18,548 nt of DNA, taken from positions 7,027 to 25,574 of the forward strand of contig DCTJ01000038.1 in the NCBI GenBank assembly GCA_002329545.1. Reading direction: 5' to 3'. Shown in pieces: positions 8,697 through 15,270 of this stretch (the first letter of the stretch is position 1; each line of letters begins with the position of its first letter). Origin of the DNA: Candidatus Omnitrophica bacterium UBA1443. GTDB taxonomy: Bacteria; Omnitrophota; Omnitrophia; Omnitrophales; Aquincolibacteriaceae. Made by a program: the position numbers and the translations under genes. The notes under the pieces were generated by a model, which saw nothing but the letters and a program-made list of their open reading frames with translations, was not told where the DNA came from and searched no databases.

Positions 8697-10301
8697 ATGC
8701 AGATAAAAGATGAAATCTCGAGGCGGCGAACGTTCGCGATCATCTCGCATCCGGACGCGGGGAAAACTACGCTGACGGAAAAGTTTCTTCTTTACGGAGG
8801 CGCGATTCAGCTGGCCGGTTCCGTGACCGCGAGAAAACAGGAACGGGAAACGGCGTCAGACTGGATGGAGATGGAAAAAAAACGGGGTATCTCCATCAGC
8901 TCGACCTTGCTTCAGTTTGATTACGGCCCCTGGCGCGTGAACCTTCTTGATACGCCCGGCCACAAGGATTTTTCGGAAGATACTTACCGGGTCTTGATGG
9001 CGGTGGACGCGGTGGTGATGGTGATTGATGCCGGAAAAGGGATCGAGAATCAAACAAAAAAACTTTTTGAGATTTGCCGGCACCGGGGGATTCCGATTTT
9101 TACTTTTATGAATAAACTGGACCGGCCAATCCGCGACCCTCTGTCATTGATCGATGAGCTGGAGACGGTGTTGGGGATTCGCGCCTATCCCGTGAACTGG
9201 CCCCTCGGGAGCGGCAGGGATTTTCGGGGTGTTTATGACCGGCTTCAAAACAAGGTCCACCTTTTTCAGAAAGTTGCGGGAGGGGCTTACCGGGCGCCGG
9301 TTTCGACGCACGGCTTTTCGGATCCCGAGGTTAAAAAGATGGTGGACGAACAGGAATATCGCCAGGCGGCGGAGGCGTTGGAATTGCTGGATGCGGCCCA
9401 TACGGAATTTTCGCCCGAAGCGACGCTGAAAGGCGAGACCACGCCTGTTTTTTTCGGCAGTGCGGCCAATAATTTCGGAGTCCAGCTTCTTCTGGACGGG
9501 TTTATCAAATATTCGTCAGGCCCCGCGCCGCGGAAGTCGGGGGAGCGGACGATTGATGTCGCCACCGAAGATTTTTCCGGTTTTATTTTCAAGATCCAGA
9601 CCAATATGAACCCGCTTCACCGCGACCGGATCGCGTTTCTCAGAGTTTGTTCAGGAAAATTTTTCCGGGACATGGATGTTTATCATACCCGAACAGGAAA
9701 AAAAATCAGGATAACGGGATCGCACACGCTTCTTGGTCAGAGCCGGGAAACGGTCGATGAGGCGTATCCGGGCGATATTATCGGATTCGCGGTGAAATCG
9801 GATTTCCGGGTGGGAGACACAATCAGTGAAGATCCCTCCATTGTTTTTAACGCCATTCCGAGATTCGCGCCCGAATGTTTTGCCCAGATTTATAATCCCT
9901 CGCCGGCCAAGTACAAGCCGTTCCGGAAAGGGCTTGAGCATTTACTGGCTGAAGACATTGTCCAGGTATTCAGCTGGATCAAGCCGGCCAATCCCAATAC
10001 GGCGCTTTTGGGAGCGGTCGGGCCTTTGCAATATGAGGTGCTTCAATACCGGCTCAGGGAGGAGTATGGCGCTGAGTCCCGGCTCGAGACCCTTCCCTGG
10101 AAAGTCCTTCGGTGGGTCGAATCCGGACTGAATGATTCTGAAATGGGGAATTCCCTGCCGTATGGCGTGGCGCTGGCCCGGGACGAACAAGGGAGAAGGG
10201 TTTTGCTTTTTCTGAGCGAATGGATTTTGAATCATTTTCAGGAAGATCATCCGGATTTTAAGCTCTTTGTTTCTCCGCGGGAGAACCGTATTTCCTCATG
10301 A
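8697..10301 (+). CDS. prfC: Peptide chain release factor 3 (RF3)
   Basis: The 534-residue length and sequence match RF3 (E. coli is 529 residues) along the whole length. GTPase motifs are all present: P-loop HPDAGKTT (18-25), switch region with RGISISST, DTPGHKDF (85-92), NKLD (139-142), and RF3-typical stretches SDWMEMEKKRGISI, FSEDTYR and FKIQTNMNPLHRDR, followed by the translational-GTPase domains II and III. RF3 is a cytoplasmic GTPase that removes RF1 or RF2 from the ribosome after peptide release. Start: an ATG preceded by the purine-rich AAGGAAG at 8688-8694, with short spacing. The gene stands alone, between a hairpin-rich leader and the mqnD-like gene. An A8 tract at 8875-8882 falls in the conserved MEMEKK codons and looks incidental. 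The identification is secure. Confidence 0.96.
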   Translation: MQIKDEISRRRTFAIISHPDAGKTTLTEKFLLYGGAIQLAGSVTARKQERETASDWMEMEKKRGISISSTLLQFDYGPWRVNLLDTPGHKDFSEDTYRVLMAVDAVVMVIDAGKGIENQTKKLFEICRHRGIPIFTFMNKLDRPIRDPLSLIDELETVLGIRAYPVNWPLGSGRDFRGVYDRLQNKVHLFQKVAGGAYRAPVSTHGFSDPEVKKMVDEQEYRQAAEALELLDAAHTEFSPEATLKGETTPVFFGSAANNFGVQLLLDGFIKYSSGPAPRKSGERTIDVATEDFSGFIFKIQTNMNPLHRDRIAFLRVCSGKFFRDMDVYHTRTGKKIRITGSHTLLGQSRETVDEAYPGDIIGFAVKSDFRVGDTISEDPSIVFNAIPRFAPECFAQIYNPSPAKYKPFRKGLEHLLAEDIVQVFSWIKPANPNTALLGAVGPLQYEVLQYRLREEYGAESRLETLPWKVLRWVESGLNDSEMGNSLPYGVALARDEQGRRVLLFLSEWILNHFQEDHPDFKLFVSPRENRISS

Positions 10302-10415
10302 TCCGGGAAATATTTTGGCAGGATTCGCGGATGTCCCGCTTACTGGAGCGAGCATGATTTTTTCCGCGGATTTTGGACAAGTATGATTTGAAAGGAACCA
10401 ACGCATAATAAAGAC

Positions 10416-10420
10416 GGAGG
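10416..10420 (+). promoter_or_regulatory. Strong Shine-Dalgarno for the mqnD-like gene
   Basis: GGAGG lies 7 nt before the ATG at 10428 and fixes that start. The preceding gap (10302-10415) holds a small CGCT/AGCG hairpin and T-rich stretch near 10340-10365, too weak to call a terminator, and no convincing promoter was found. Confidence 0.8.
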
Positions 10421-10427
10421 TTTTAAA

Positions 10428-11318
10428 ATGAATCGGAGTTTATCTTTAAAGCGTATCCGGATCGGACACAGCCCGGACCCTGATGACGCGTTTATGTTTT
10501 ACGCGCTTGCTCATGAGAAGATTGATATGAGGGGATTTGAAGTCGAGCATGTGATCGAGGATATTGAGTCCCTGAACCAGCGCGCCCGAAAGGGAGAGCT
10601 TGAGGTCACGGCGGTTTCTTGTCACGCCTACGCGTATCTGGCGGACCGGTATGCCGTGATGCGTTCCGGGGCGAGCGTGGGGGATCATTACGGGCCGATT
10701 CTCGTACGGCGAAAAGCGGACGGTGAACCACGTGAAAAGGATTCCGTACCCAGGGTTGCTGTTCCGGGCCAGTTGACCACGGCCTATTTAATCATGCGAC
10801 TTTATGAAAAACTCGAATGCCAATCACCGACCGCCGTACTTCGCGCGCCGTCCCGGGCGATTTTTACTCCCTTCGATAAGATTTTTGATTCCGTCAAAAG
10901 CGGAAAATCAGATTACGGGCTTGTTATTCATGAAGGACAGATTACCTACGAAAAACACGGTCTCGAAAAAGCGCTGGATTTGGGATCGTGGTGGTGCGAA
11001 CGGACACGACTTCCGCTACCTCTTGGGGTGGACATCATCCGTAAAGACCTTGGGCCGGAGGTAATGAGGTCTTTTGCCGCCCTTTTCAAGGAGAGTATTC
11101 AATATGCCTTGAAACACCGCGAAGAAGCCTTAAAATACGCGAGCCAATTTGGCCGCGGGATTACTCCGGAATTGAACGATCGGTTTGTCGGGATGTACGT
11201 GAATGATTACACGGTCGAGCTGGGTGAAAAGGGAGAAGCTGGTTTCCGGGAGATGATGGAGCGAGCCTTTTCAGCAGGGATCCTTCCCAAAAAGATCCAT
11301 TTAGAATTCATAAGGTAA
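10428..11318 (+). CDS. mqnD: MqnD-like 1,4-dihydroxy-6-naphthoate synthase (futalosine menaquinone pathway)
   Basis: The 296-residue protein matches the MqnA/MqnD family, and MqnD best. It shows the same order of motifs as Thermus MqnD: an N-terminal SP-P-D loop, EDIESLNQRA, VAVPGQLTTAY (T117-T118), a VIHEGQITY motif with the presumed catalytic His168, LDLGSWWCERTRLPLPLG, and YVNDYTVELGE. MqnD converts cyclic dehypoxanthine futalosine to 1,4-dihydroxy-6-naphthoate. The fold is that of periplasmic binding proteins, but there is no signal peptide, so it should act in the cytoplasm. An oddity is that the family's usual SPCPND loop reads SPDPDD here. No other menaquinone genes lie in the window, so pathway membership is inferred. 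A substrate-binding protein or another MqnA/MqnD-family enzyme is the alternative. Confidence 0.8.
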   Translation: MNRSLSLKRIRIGHSPDPDDAFMFYALAHEKIDMRGFEVEHVIEDIESLNQRARKGELEVTAVSCHAYAYLADRYAVMRSGASVGDHYGPILVRRKADGEPREKDSVPRVAVPGQLTTAYLIMRLYEKLECQSPTAVLRAPSRAIFTPFDKIFDSVKSGKSDYGLVIHEGQITYEKHGLEKALDLGSWWCERTRLPLPLGVDIIRKDLGPEVMRSFAALFKESIQYALKHREEALKYASQFGRGITPELNDRFVGMYVNDYTVELGEKGEAGFREMMERAFSAGILPKKIHLEFIR

Positions 11319-11396
11319 AATTCATAAAAACCGGTAGGGCTTATAGCGCGTGGTGGAAAAGCTTTCACGTTGCGCGCCGGCCGCCCTTCCCCCTAT

Positions 11397-11402
11397 GAGG
11401 AG
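11397..11402 (+). promoter_or_regulatory. Shine-Dalgarno selecting the start at 11407
   Basis: GAGGAG ends 4 nt before the ATG at 11407. Upstream in-frame candidates are GTG 11350, GTG 11353 and ATG 11395. None of them has a comparable purine-rich site, and the added residues are low-quality sequence. Confidence 0.6.
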
Positions 11403-11406
11403 TATC

Positions 11407-12006
11407 ATGGCGAACGATGAGTTGCGAGATAAAACGCTGGATGTGGCGCGGCGGCACAAGGCGTCGTGGATTGAGTTGGGGCAGTATCTTTTTTCTATTT
11501 CCAAAAACAAGCTTTTCAAAGAATGGGGTTATCTGTCCTTTGAGGCCTATTGCGTCAAGGAACTGAAAATTCGTGAGGCCACCGCCTCCAAACTTCTGAA
11601 GTCCTACATGTTTCTGGAGAAGGAAGAGCCCCGGATGGTGAGACCTGAGTACGTGGCCGAAGAGGAGCCGAAAAAAATTCCGGACTACGAGTCCGTGAAT
11701 CTCCTGCGTCTCGCCAAGCAAAATCAGCATATCCCGGTCCAGGAATTTGCGGAACTTCGGCATGATGTTCTAGATGAAGCCAAGGATTTCAGGGATGTTC
11801 GCGCGAAGGTCAAGACGATTGTCCAGGAGCATAAGGCTAAGGACACGTCCGAGTCGAAGGAAGTGAAACGAAATTCCGTCATCAAACGCCTGATCGGATT
11901 TTTGAACGGCGCCAGGACCCAGCTTGAATCTGAAAATCTGGTGCCGGATTATGTCATCAAACAGATCGAAACCCTGGCTTCCAGGCTTGAGGATCAACTG
12001 CATTAG
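11407..12006 (+). CDS. Hypothetical helical protein with HTH-like N-terminal half
   Basis: I do not recognise a named family for this 199-residue protein. It is hydrophilic, strongly charged and predicted mostly helical, with no signal peptide or membrane segment. Residues about 30-62 (LFKEWGYLSFEAYCVKELKI, then REATASKLLKSY) resemble phage- and plasmid-type small DNA-binding proteins, in which a 'W/G-Y-x-S-F-E-x-Y' helix is followed by a helix-turn-helix-like recognition stretch. The C-terminal half (about 95-199) is rich in Lys, Glu and Arg and could form coiled coil. The start at 11407 is chosen for its GAGGAG site. The gene sits 88 nt after mqnD and 50 nt before a small membrane-protein gene, all on the same strand. 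A DNA-binding role is inference only. Confidence 0.7.
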   Translation: MANDELRDKTLDVARRHKASWIELGQYLFSISKNKLFKEWGYLSFEAYCVKELKIREATASKLLKSYMFLEKEEPRMVRPEYVAEEEPKKIPDYESVNLLRLAKQNQHIPVQEFAELRHDVLDEAKDFRDVRAKVKTIVQEHKAKDTSESKEVKRNSVIKRLIGFLNGARTQLESENLVPDYVIKQIETLASRLEDQLH

Positions 12007-12056
12007 AATCGGCTAACGGGTTTTCAGCGTTTCGGAAAAAACAGGAGAGCAACTCA

Positions 12057-12323
12057 ATGGAACTATGGCAGTATGTCGGCGCGATTGCCGGATTTTGCAT
12101 GCCGCTTTTCAACATTCCGCTCATCTTTCGTATCGTGAAACGAAAGTCAGCCGGGGATCTGAGTCTTTTTTGGCTGTTTGGCGTATGGACATGTATCCTT
12201 CTTATGAGTCCCGCGGCTTTGATGTCTCAGGACATCGCCTTTCGTCTCTTTGGATGGACCAATCTCATTTTTTTTACGGTCGTGGTGGTCGTAGCGGCAA
12301 AATATCACAAGGGTCAATCCTGA
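12057..12323 (+). CDS. Small PQ-loop/SemiSWEET-like membrane protein
   Basis: The 88-residue protein has three hydrophobic segments (about 5-25, 38-58 and 62-82). A PQ-loop-like stretch follows the first: PLFNIPLIFRIVKRKSAGDLSLFW, where K-R-K-S-A-x-D-L-S is typical of PQ-loop/SemiSWEET proteins. The usual Pro-Gln dipeptide is not intact: the position reads Ile-Pro-Leu. A single three-helix bundle of this size would dimerise to form a channel-like carrier in the inner membrane, with sugars or other small solutes as possible cargo. AGGAG at 12043-12047, 9 nt before the ATG, supports the start. The gene lies 50 nt after the hypothetical gene at 11407 and converges on the aminopeptidase gene. The substrate is unknown. 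Confidence 0.72.
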   Translation: MELWQYVGAIAGFCMPLFNIPLIFRIVKRKSAGDLSLFWLFGVWTCILLMSPAALMSQDIAFRLFGWTNLIFFTVVVVVAAKYHKGQS

Positions 12324-12454
12324 AATTCTCCCCGGTGATATTCCGGAACGGTACGATTTCCTTTCTGATTTTAAAAATGTTCGTCAGGTGGATTGGATTG
12401 TGGTGACGGAGCGTGGCGGAATGATTGAGGAAAGGATCCGGAAAAATCTTTGGA

Positions 12455-13579
12455 TCAGATCTCGAGAATTTTGGGGAATTGGGTGAGATTTTTACAGCCT
12501 GTCCGGGTGACCAGCACCAAATCTTCCAGCCGGATCCCGCCCGCGTCTTTATAGTAAAGCCCCGGCTCCACGGTGACCAGATGTCCCTCCTTCAGGATAT
12601 CATCACCTCCGCCGATTCGCGGAGGCTCATGAATTTCCAGCCCGAGCCCGTGGCCGGTGCTATGGAAAAATCCCTGCATTCGGCCGGCTTGTAATCCTGT
12701 CCGGAATCCAAGGCGCTCGAAGTAAGACTGAATGGCGTTGTGAATGGCCCGGCCCGAGACGCCCGGACGGATCATACGCATGGCGATGGCCTGTCCTCCC
12801 TTGACGGCGGCGAACATCTTTTTCAGTTTAGGGGAGGCTTTTCCCTTCACGACCGTTCTGGAGAAATCAGCGTAATAGAGGGTTTTATTGTTGCGGGGGA
12901 AAATATCAAAAAGGATCGGTTGATTCGCGAACAGCGGGCCCGTTCCTATGTGGAGGGGATCAACGGAGTGGCGGCCGCATGACACGATAGTGTTTTCTCC
13001 GGCGCAGTCGTGTTCCATCAGGACGGCAAGAATTAGTTTTCGGATGGATTCACTGGTCAATGGCGTGTTCCGGTAAAAGAGCCGGTTCTTCCGGATCGTC
13101 GCCTTTTTTAAAAGCGAGATAGCGGCGCGGGCGGCGTTTTCGGTGGCTCGCAGGGCCTGAATGACCGACCGGATTTCCCCGGGTGTTTTAATCGCGCGTT
13201 CCTTGAAGAAAATCCCGGGATGGCAGTCCAGGCGGATCCCGGCGCGTTTCAGGGAAAGGGCATAGAGATAGGGAAAATCTTGGGGAACCGTGAGGTGGCG
13301 CACTTTTTTTTCACGGAGGAAAAAAATGACCAAGTCGGACAGGGAGGCGTGGCGCTTGTGTTTTTCCCGGAATTTCCCCGCCAGGGCCGTGGTGCTGAGC
13401 ACGGCGTGGACGCGTGCCTGCTTTCTGGCACGGTCGATCTCCAAGTCGCTGATCAGGATGTATTTTTTTTCTCTGATTTGCACGAAGACAAACGGGTCGG
13501 GAGCGGCAAACCGCGTCGCGTAGTAAAGATCGGGATTTCGTTCACTGCTTCCGATGATCAGGAGGTTTTCTTTCATCAT
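12455..13579 (-). CDS. M24-family metallopeptidase, Xaa-Pro aminopeptidase-like
   Basis: Read from the ATG at 13579 the protein has 374 residues, in the normal range for PepQ/PepP-like M24 enzymes. A creatinase-like N-terminal domain (about 1-130, with NPDLYYATRF) is followed by a pita-bread catalytic domain. All five metal ligands are visible: Asp225 (LFDIFP), Asp238 (YADFSRT), His310 (STGHGLGLEIHEPP), Glu338 (TVEPGLYY) and Glu352 (IRLEDLVL). These enzymes release an N-terminal residue next to proline, or split Xaa-Pro dipeptides, using two Mn or Zn ions. The frame is open further upstream to 13753, but those 58 residues look non-coding and overlap a hairpin region. No signal peptide is seen, so it is probably cytoplasmic. 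It is the only clear minus-strand gene. Exact substrate class is unresolved. Confidence 0.9.
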   Translation of the reverse strand: MMKENLLIIGSSERNPDLYYATRFAAPDPFVFVQIREKKYILISDLEIDRARKQARVHAVLSTTALAGKFREKHKRHASLSDLVIFFLREKKVRHLTVPQDFPYLYALSLKRAGIRLDCHPGIFFKERAIKTPGEIRSVIQALRATENAARAAISLLKKATIRKNRLFYRNTPLTSESIRKLILAVLMEHDCAGENTIVSCGRHSVDPLHIGTGPLFANQPILFDIFPRNNKTLYYADFSRTVVKGKASPKLKKMFAAVKGGQAIAMRMIRPGVSGRAIHNAIQSYFERLGFRTGLQAGRMQGFFHSTGHGLGLEIHEPPRIGGGDDILKEGHLVTVEPGLYYKDAGGIRLEDLVLVTRTGCKNLTQFPKILEI

Positions 13580-13586
13580 GGCGGGA

Positions 13587-13592
13587 ATTATA
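13587..13592 (-). promoter_or_regulatory. -10 box immediately upstream of the M24 peptidase start
   Basis: On the minus strand a perfect TATAAT ends 7 nt before the chosen start codon (13579). If used, transcription would start at or next to the ATG and make a leaderless mRNA. Only a poor -35 (TTATCC at 13611-13616, 18 nt spacer) is present. No Shine-Dalgarno is seen before the ATG. Confidence 0.35.
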
Positions 13593-13681
13593 TCATGGCG
13601 CAAAATAAAAGGATAAGAGTGGTGAATTAAAATGAATCTAAAACCAGTTCCCCCCGTCGCCTCGGTGCCCTGGCTCCTGTC

Positions 13682-13710
13682 TTGACCAACTTGCGGAAAA
13701 ACAATAGACT
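13682..13710 (+). promoter_or_regulatory. Candidate sigma70 promoter for a short transcript
   Basis: TTGACC (13682-13687), a 17 nt spacer and TAGACT (13705-13710) resemble a sigma70 promoter. A transcript from about 13717 would hit the strong terminator at 13745-13780 after roughly 64 nt, before the tRNA gene. Confidence 0.3.
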
Positions 13711-13744
13711 TCAGATCACTAGGGCTTGTTTCGCGAATGGCCGT

Positions 13745-13780
13745 CCATGACACTCGCGTGAGCGCGTGTCATGGTTTTTT
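13745..13780 (+). terminator. Strong Rho-independent terminator upstream of tRNA-Ser
   Basis: CCATGACAC (13745-13753) pairs perfectly over 9 bp with GTGTCATGG (13766-13774). After one mismatch three more pairs form, CGC (13755-13757) with GCG (13762-13764), closed by a GTGA (GNRA-type) tetraloop. Six T follow at 13775-13780. There is no T-run on the other strand, so it acts on plus-strand transcription. No obvious plus-strand gene ends here: the last one stops at 12323. It therefore either insulates the tRNA operon from antisense read-through or ends a short RNA. Confidence 0.85.
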
Positions 13781-13798
13781 GCCCCGAACATTTTAGCT

Positions 13799-13828
13799 TT
13801 GAAAGAAATAATCTCGGGCGCGTAAATT
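13799..13828 (+). promoter_or_regulatory. Candidate promoter for tRNA-Ser and the downstream operon
   Basis: TTGAAA (13799-13804), an 18 nt spacer and TAAATT (13823-13828) would start transcription near 13834. That is about 10 nt before the tRNA 5' end and just downstream of the terminator. This is the only plausible promoter seen between the terminator and the tRNA. Confidence 0.4.
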
Positions 13829-13843
13829 CAAAAAATGATTTTT

Positions 13844-13930
13844 GGAGAGGTGGCAGAGTGGTCGAATGCGGCAGTCTCGAAAACTGTTATACGCGCAAGC
13901 GTATCGGGAGTTCGAATCTCCCCCTCTCCG
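13844..13930 (+). tRNA. tRNA-Ser (anticodon CGA)
   Basis: The acceptor stem GGAGAGG (13844-13850) pairs with CCTCTCC (13923-13929), with G at 13930 as discriminator base. The anticodon arm has the loop CT-CGA-AA, reading UCG codons. The long variable arm (TACGC-GCAA-GCGTA) is typical of class II tRNAs, as expected for serine. The T arm is GGGAG-TTCGAAT-CTCCC. No 3' CCA is encoded. The gene ends only 11 nt before the start codon of the TPR protein, which suggests co-transcription with it. Confidence 0.95.
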
Positions 13931-13941
13931 ATGGTTTTTAC

Positions 13942-15270
13942 ATGACCATAAAAAGAAAACTGATCGTTTTTTGTTTCTGCCTGTTTCTTACCCCTTTCGC
14001 CTTTCCCTCTTTTTTGCGCGCCGAGATCATTCAGCTTAAAAACGGCAATGCCATGGAAACAAAAATTCTGAGAGAAGACGATGAGTTTGTCACGGTGGAG
14101 GCGGTCGGCGGCAAGGTCAAAATTCCCAAAAGGGACATCTCGAAAATATGGCGAGGATCGAAAGAGGAACTCGTCGAAATTTCCGCAAAGCGGGTTTTTT
14201 TCACCAAAGGGATGGAGCTTTATAAAGATGGACGGTTTCGGGAATCCGCGGAATCTTTTAAGCAATCACTCGGGCCCGCCGCTGGCAACGCGATCATCTA
14301 CGCCAATCTCGGAAGCGCTTACGCTTCCGCGGGTGAATTTCAAAAAGCCGAAACCAGTTTTCTGGAGTCTCTGAAGCAAAAACCCGACCATCCGGACATC
14401 CTGCTGAACCTTGCACGGTTGTATGAAGCTCAAAAAGAATATCAAAAGGCCGTGTTTTATTACTTAAAAACACTGAATCGAAGCGCCACAGATATGAGCG
14501 CACAGCGAAGTTTGGCTTACTGCTATTACATGAACGGGGATTATTTGAAAGCGGCGGAAACGTTTGGGGTCCTCGGAGAAAAAAATGATATTGTCTCCCG
14601 GTGTAACAGCGCGGCCGCTTACATCCAGGCGGGGGAACTGGACAGGGCCGAAGCCATTCTTAACGAAATGGCCGAGGACCCCTTTCCGGTGCCACGCGTG
14701 TATCTGAATATGGGAAATCTCTATTTTTTAAAGGGGGATCTGGTACGGGCGGAGCAATATTACCGGCAAGGATTGCAACGAGATCCGAAAACCGCGGAGA
14801 TCCACCAGATGCTGGGTGACCTGTATTTGCGTCTCGAACAGCCGGAAATGGCGCGACAACATTTTAAGGAAGTTCTTGAGAAAGACCCGAAGAATGGCTG
14901 GGCTATGGCAGGTTTGGCGCAGGCGCTTATTAAGGCTGAAGAATTTGAGAAAGCGGGAGATCTGTGCCATCAATTAGCGAGGGAGCATGCTGGTGATTCC
15001 CGCGTGTTAAATCGTGTGGGTTTGATGTATCTGAAAATAGGTAAGCCGGCCCTGGCGCTTGAGATTTTTAACACGCTGATTGCCCGGGATGAAAAAGACG
15101 CCAGGGCGCATTCAAACGCCGGGCTTGCTTATGTCATGAGGAATGATGCCGATAATGCCCTAAAGGCATGGACCCGGGCGCTGGAACTGGAGCCCGGGCT
15201 AGAATCTGCCCTGCAAAACAAAAAACTTCTGGAAGAAGCTTTAAGCGGAGAATCGATGGATGTCCAGTAA
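13942..15270 (+). CDS. Exported TPR-repeat protein
   Basis: The frame stays open back through the tRNA gene, but the first sensible start is the ATG at 13942, followed by a signal peptide (KRK, then a hydrophobic stretch, with likely cleavage after A27 in FLRA). The mature part begins with a small beta-rich segment (about 29-69, IIQLKNGN to KIPKRDISKI) resembling the short domains found at the start of many exported bacterial TPR proteins. Ten tandem tetratricopeptide repeats then fill residues about 87-437. TPR arrays bind proteins and scaffold assemblies, here presumably in the periplasm. There is no Shine-Dalgarno, because the preceding DNA is the tRNA acceptor stem. The 3' end overlaps the pilin-protease gene by 11 bp, so the two are probably coupled. 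It may be a scaffold for that pilin, but this is inferred from position only. Confidence 0.88.
   Translation: MTIKRKLIVFCFCLFLTPFAFPSFLRAEIIQLKNGNAMETKILREDDEFVTVEAVGGKVKIPKRDISKIWRGSKEELVEISAKRVFFTKGMELYKDGRFRESAESFKQSLGPAAGNAIIYANLGSAYASAGEFQKAETSFLESLKQKPDHPDILLNLARLYEAQKEYQKAVFYYLKTLNRSATDMSAQRSLAYCYYMNGDYLKAAETFGVLGEKNDIVSRCNSAAAYIQAGELDRAEAILNEMAEDPFPVPRVYLNMGNLYFLKGDLVRAEQYYRQGLQRDPKTAEIHQMLGDLYLRLEQPEMARQHFKEVLEKDPKNGWAMAGLAQALIKAEEFEKAGDLCHQLAREHAGDSRVLNRVGLMYLKIGKPALALEIFNTLIARDEKDARAHSNAGLAYVMRNDADNALKAWTRALELEPGLESALQNKKLLEEALSGESMDVQ

Noticed and set aside
8875..8882. A8 run in prfC as a slippage site
   Set aside because: It encodes the conserved MEMEKK motif of the GTPase domain, and slippage would destroy RF3. 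It shows that long A-runs occur by chance here, which is a caution for the dnaX sites.
12065..12406. 113-codon frame overlapping the PQ-loop gene
   Set aside because: It is out of frame with the clear membrane protein, is not hydrophobic in a patterned way and lacks its own ribosome-binding site.
13632..13685. 17-codon plus-strand ORF (MNLKPVPPVASVPWLLS)
   Set aside because: It has no ribosome-binding site or conserved context, its length is within chance expectation, and it does not form a recognisable leader peptide for the terminator downstream.
13580..13753. 58-residue N-terminal extension of the M24 peptidase
   Set aside because: The extension resembles no family N-terminus, covers the terminator hairpin edge and a candidate plus-strand promoter, and lacks a ribosome-binding site. 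The ATG at 13579 matches the family start.
13771..13941. Upstream extension of the TPR reading frame
   Set aside because: The extension would translate through the tRNA-Ser gene. The signal peptide begins properly at 13942.
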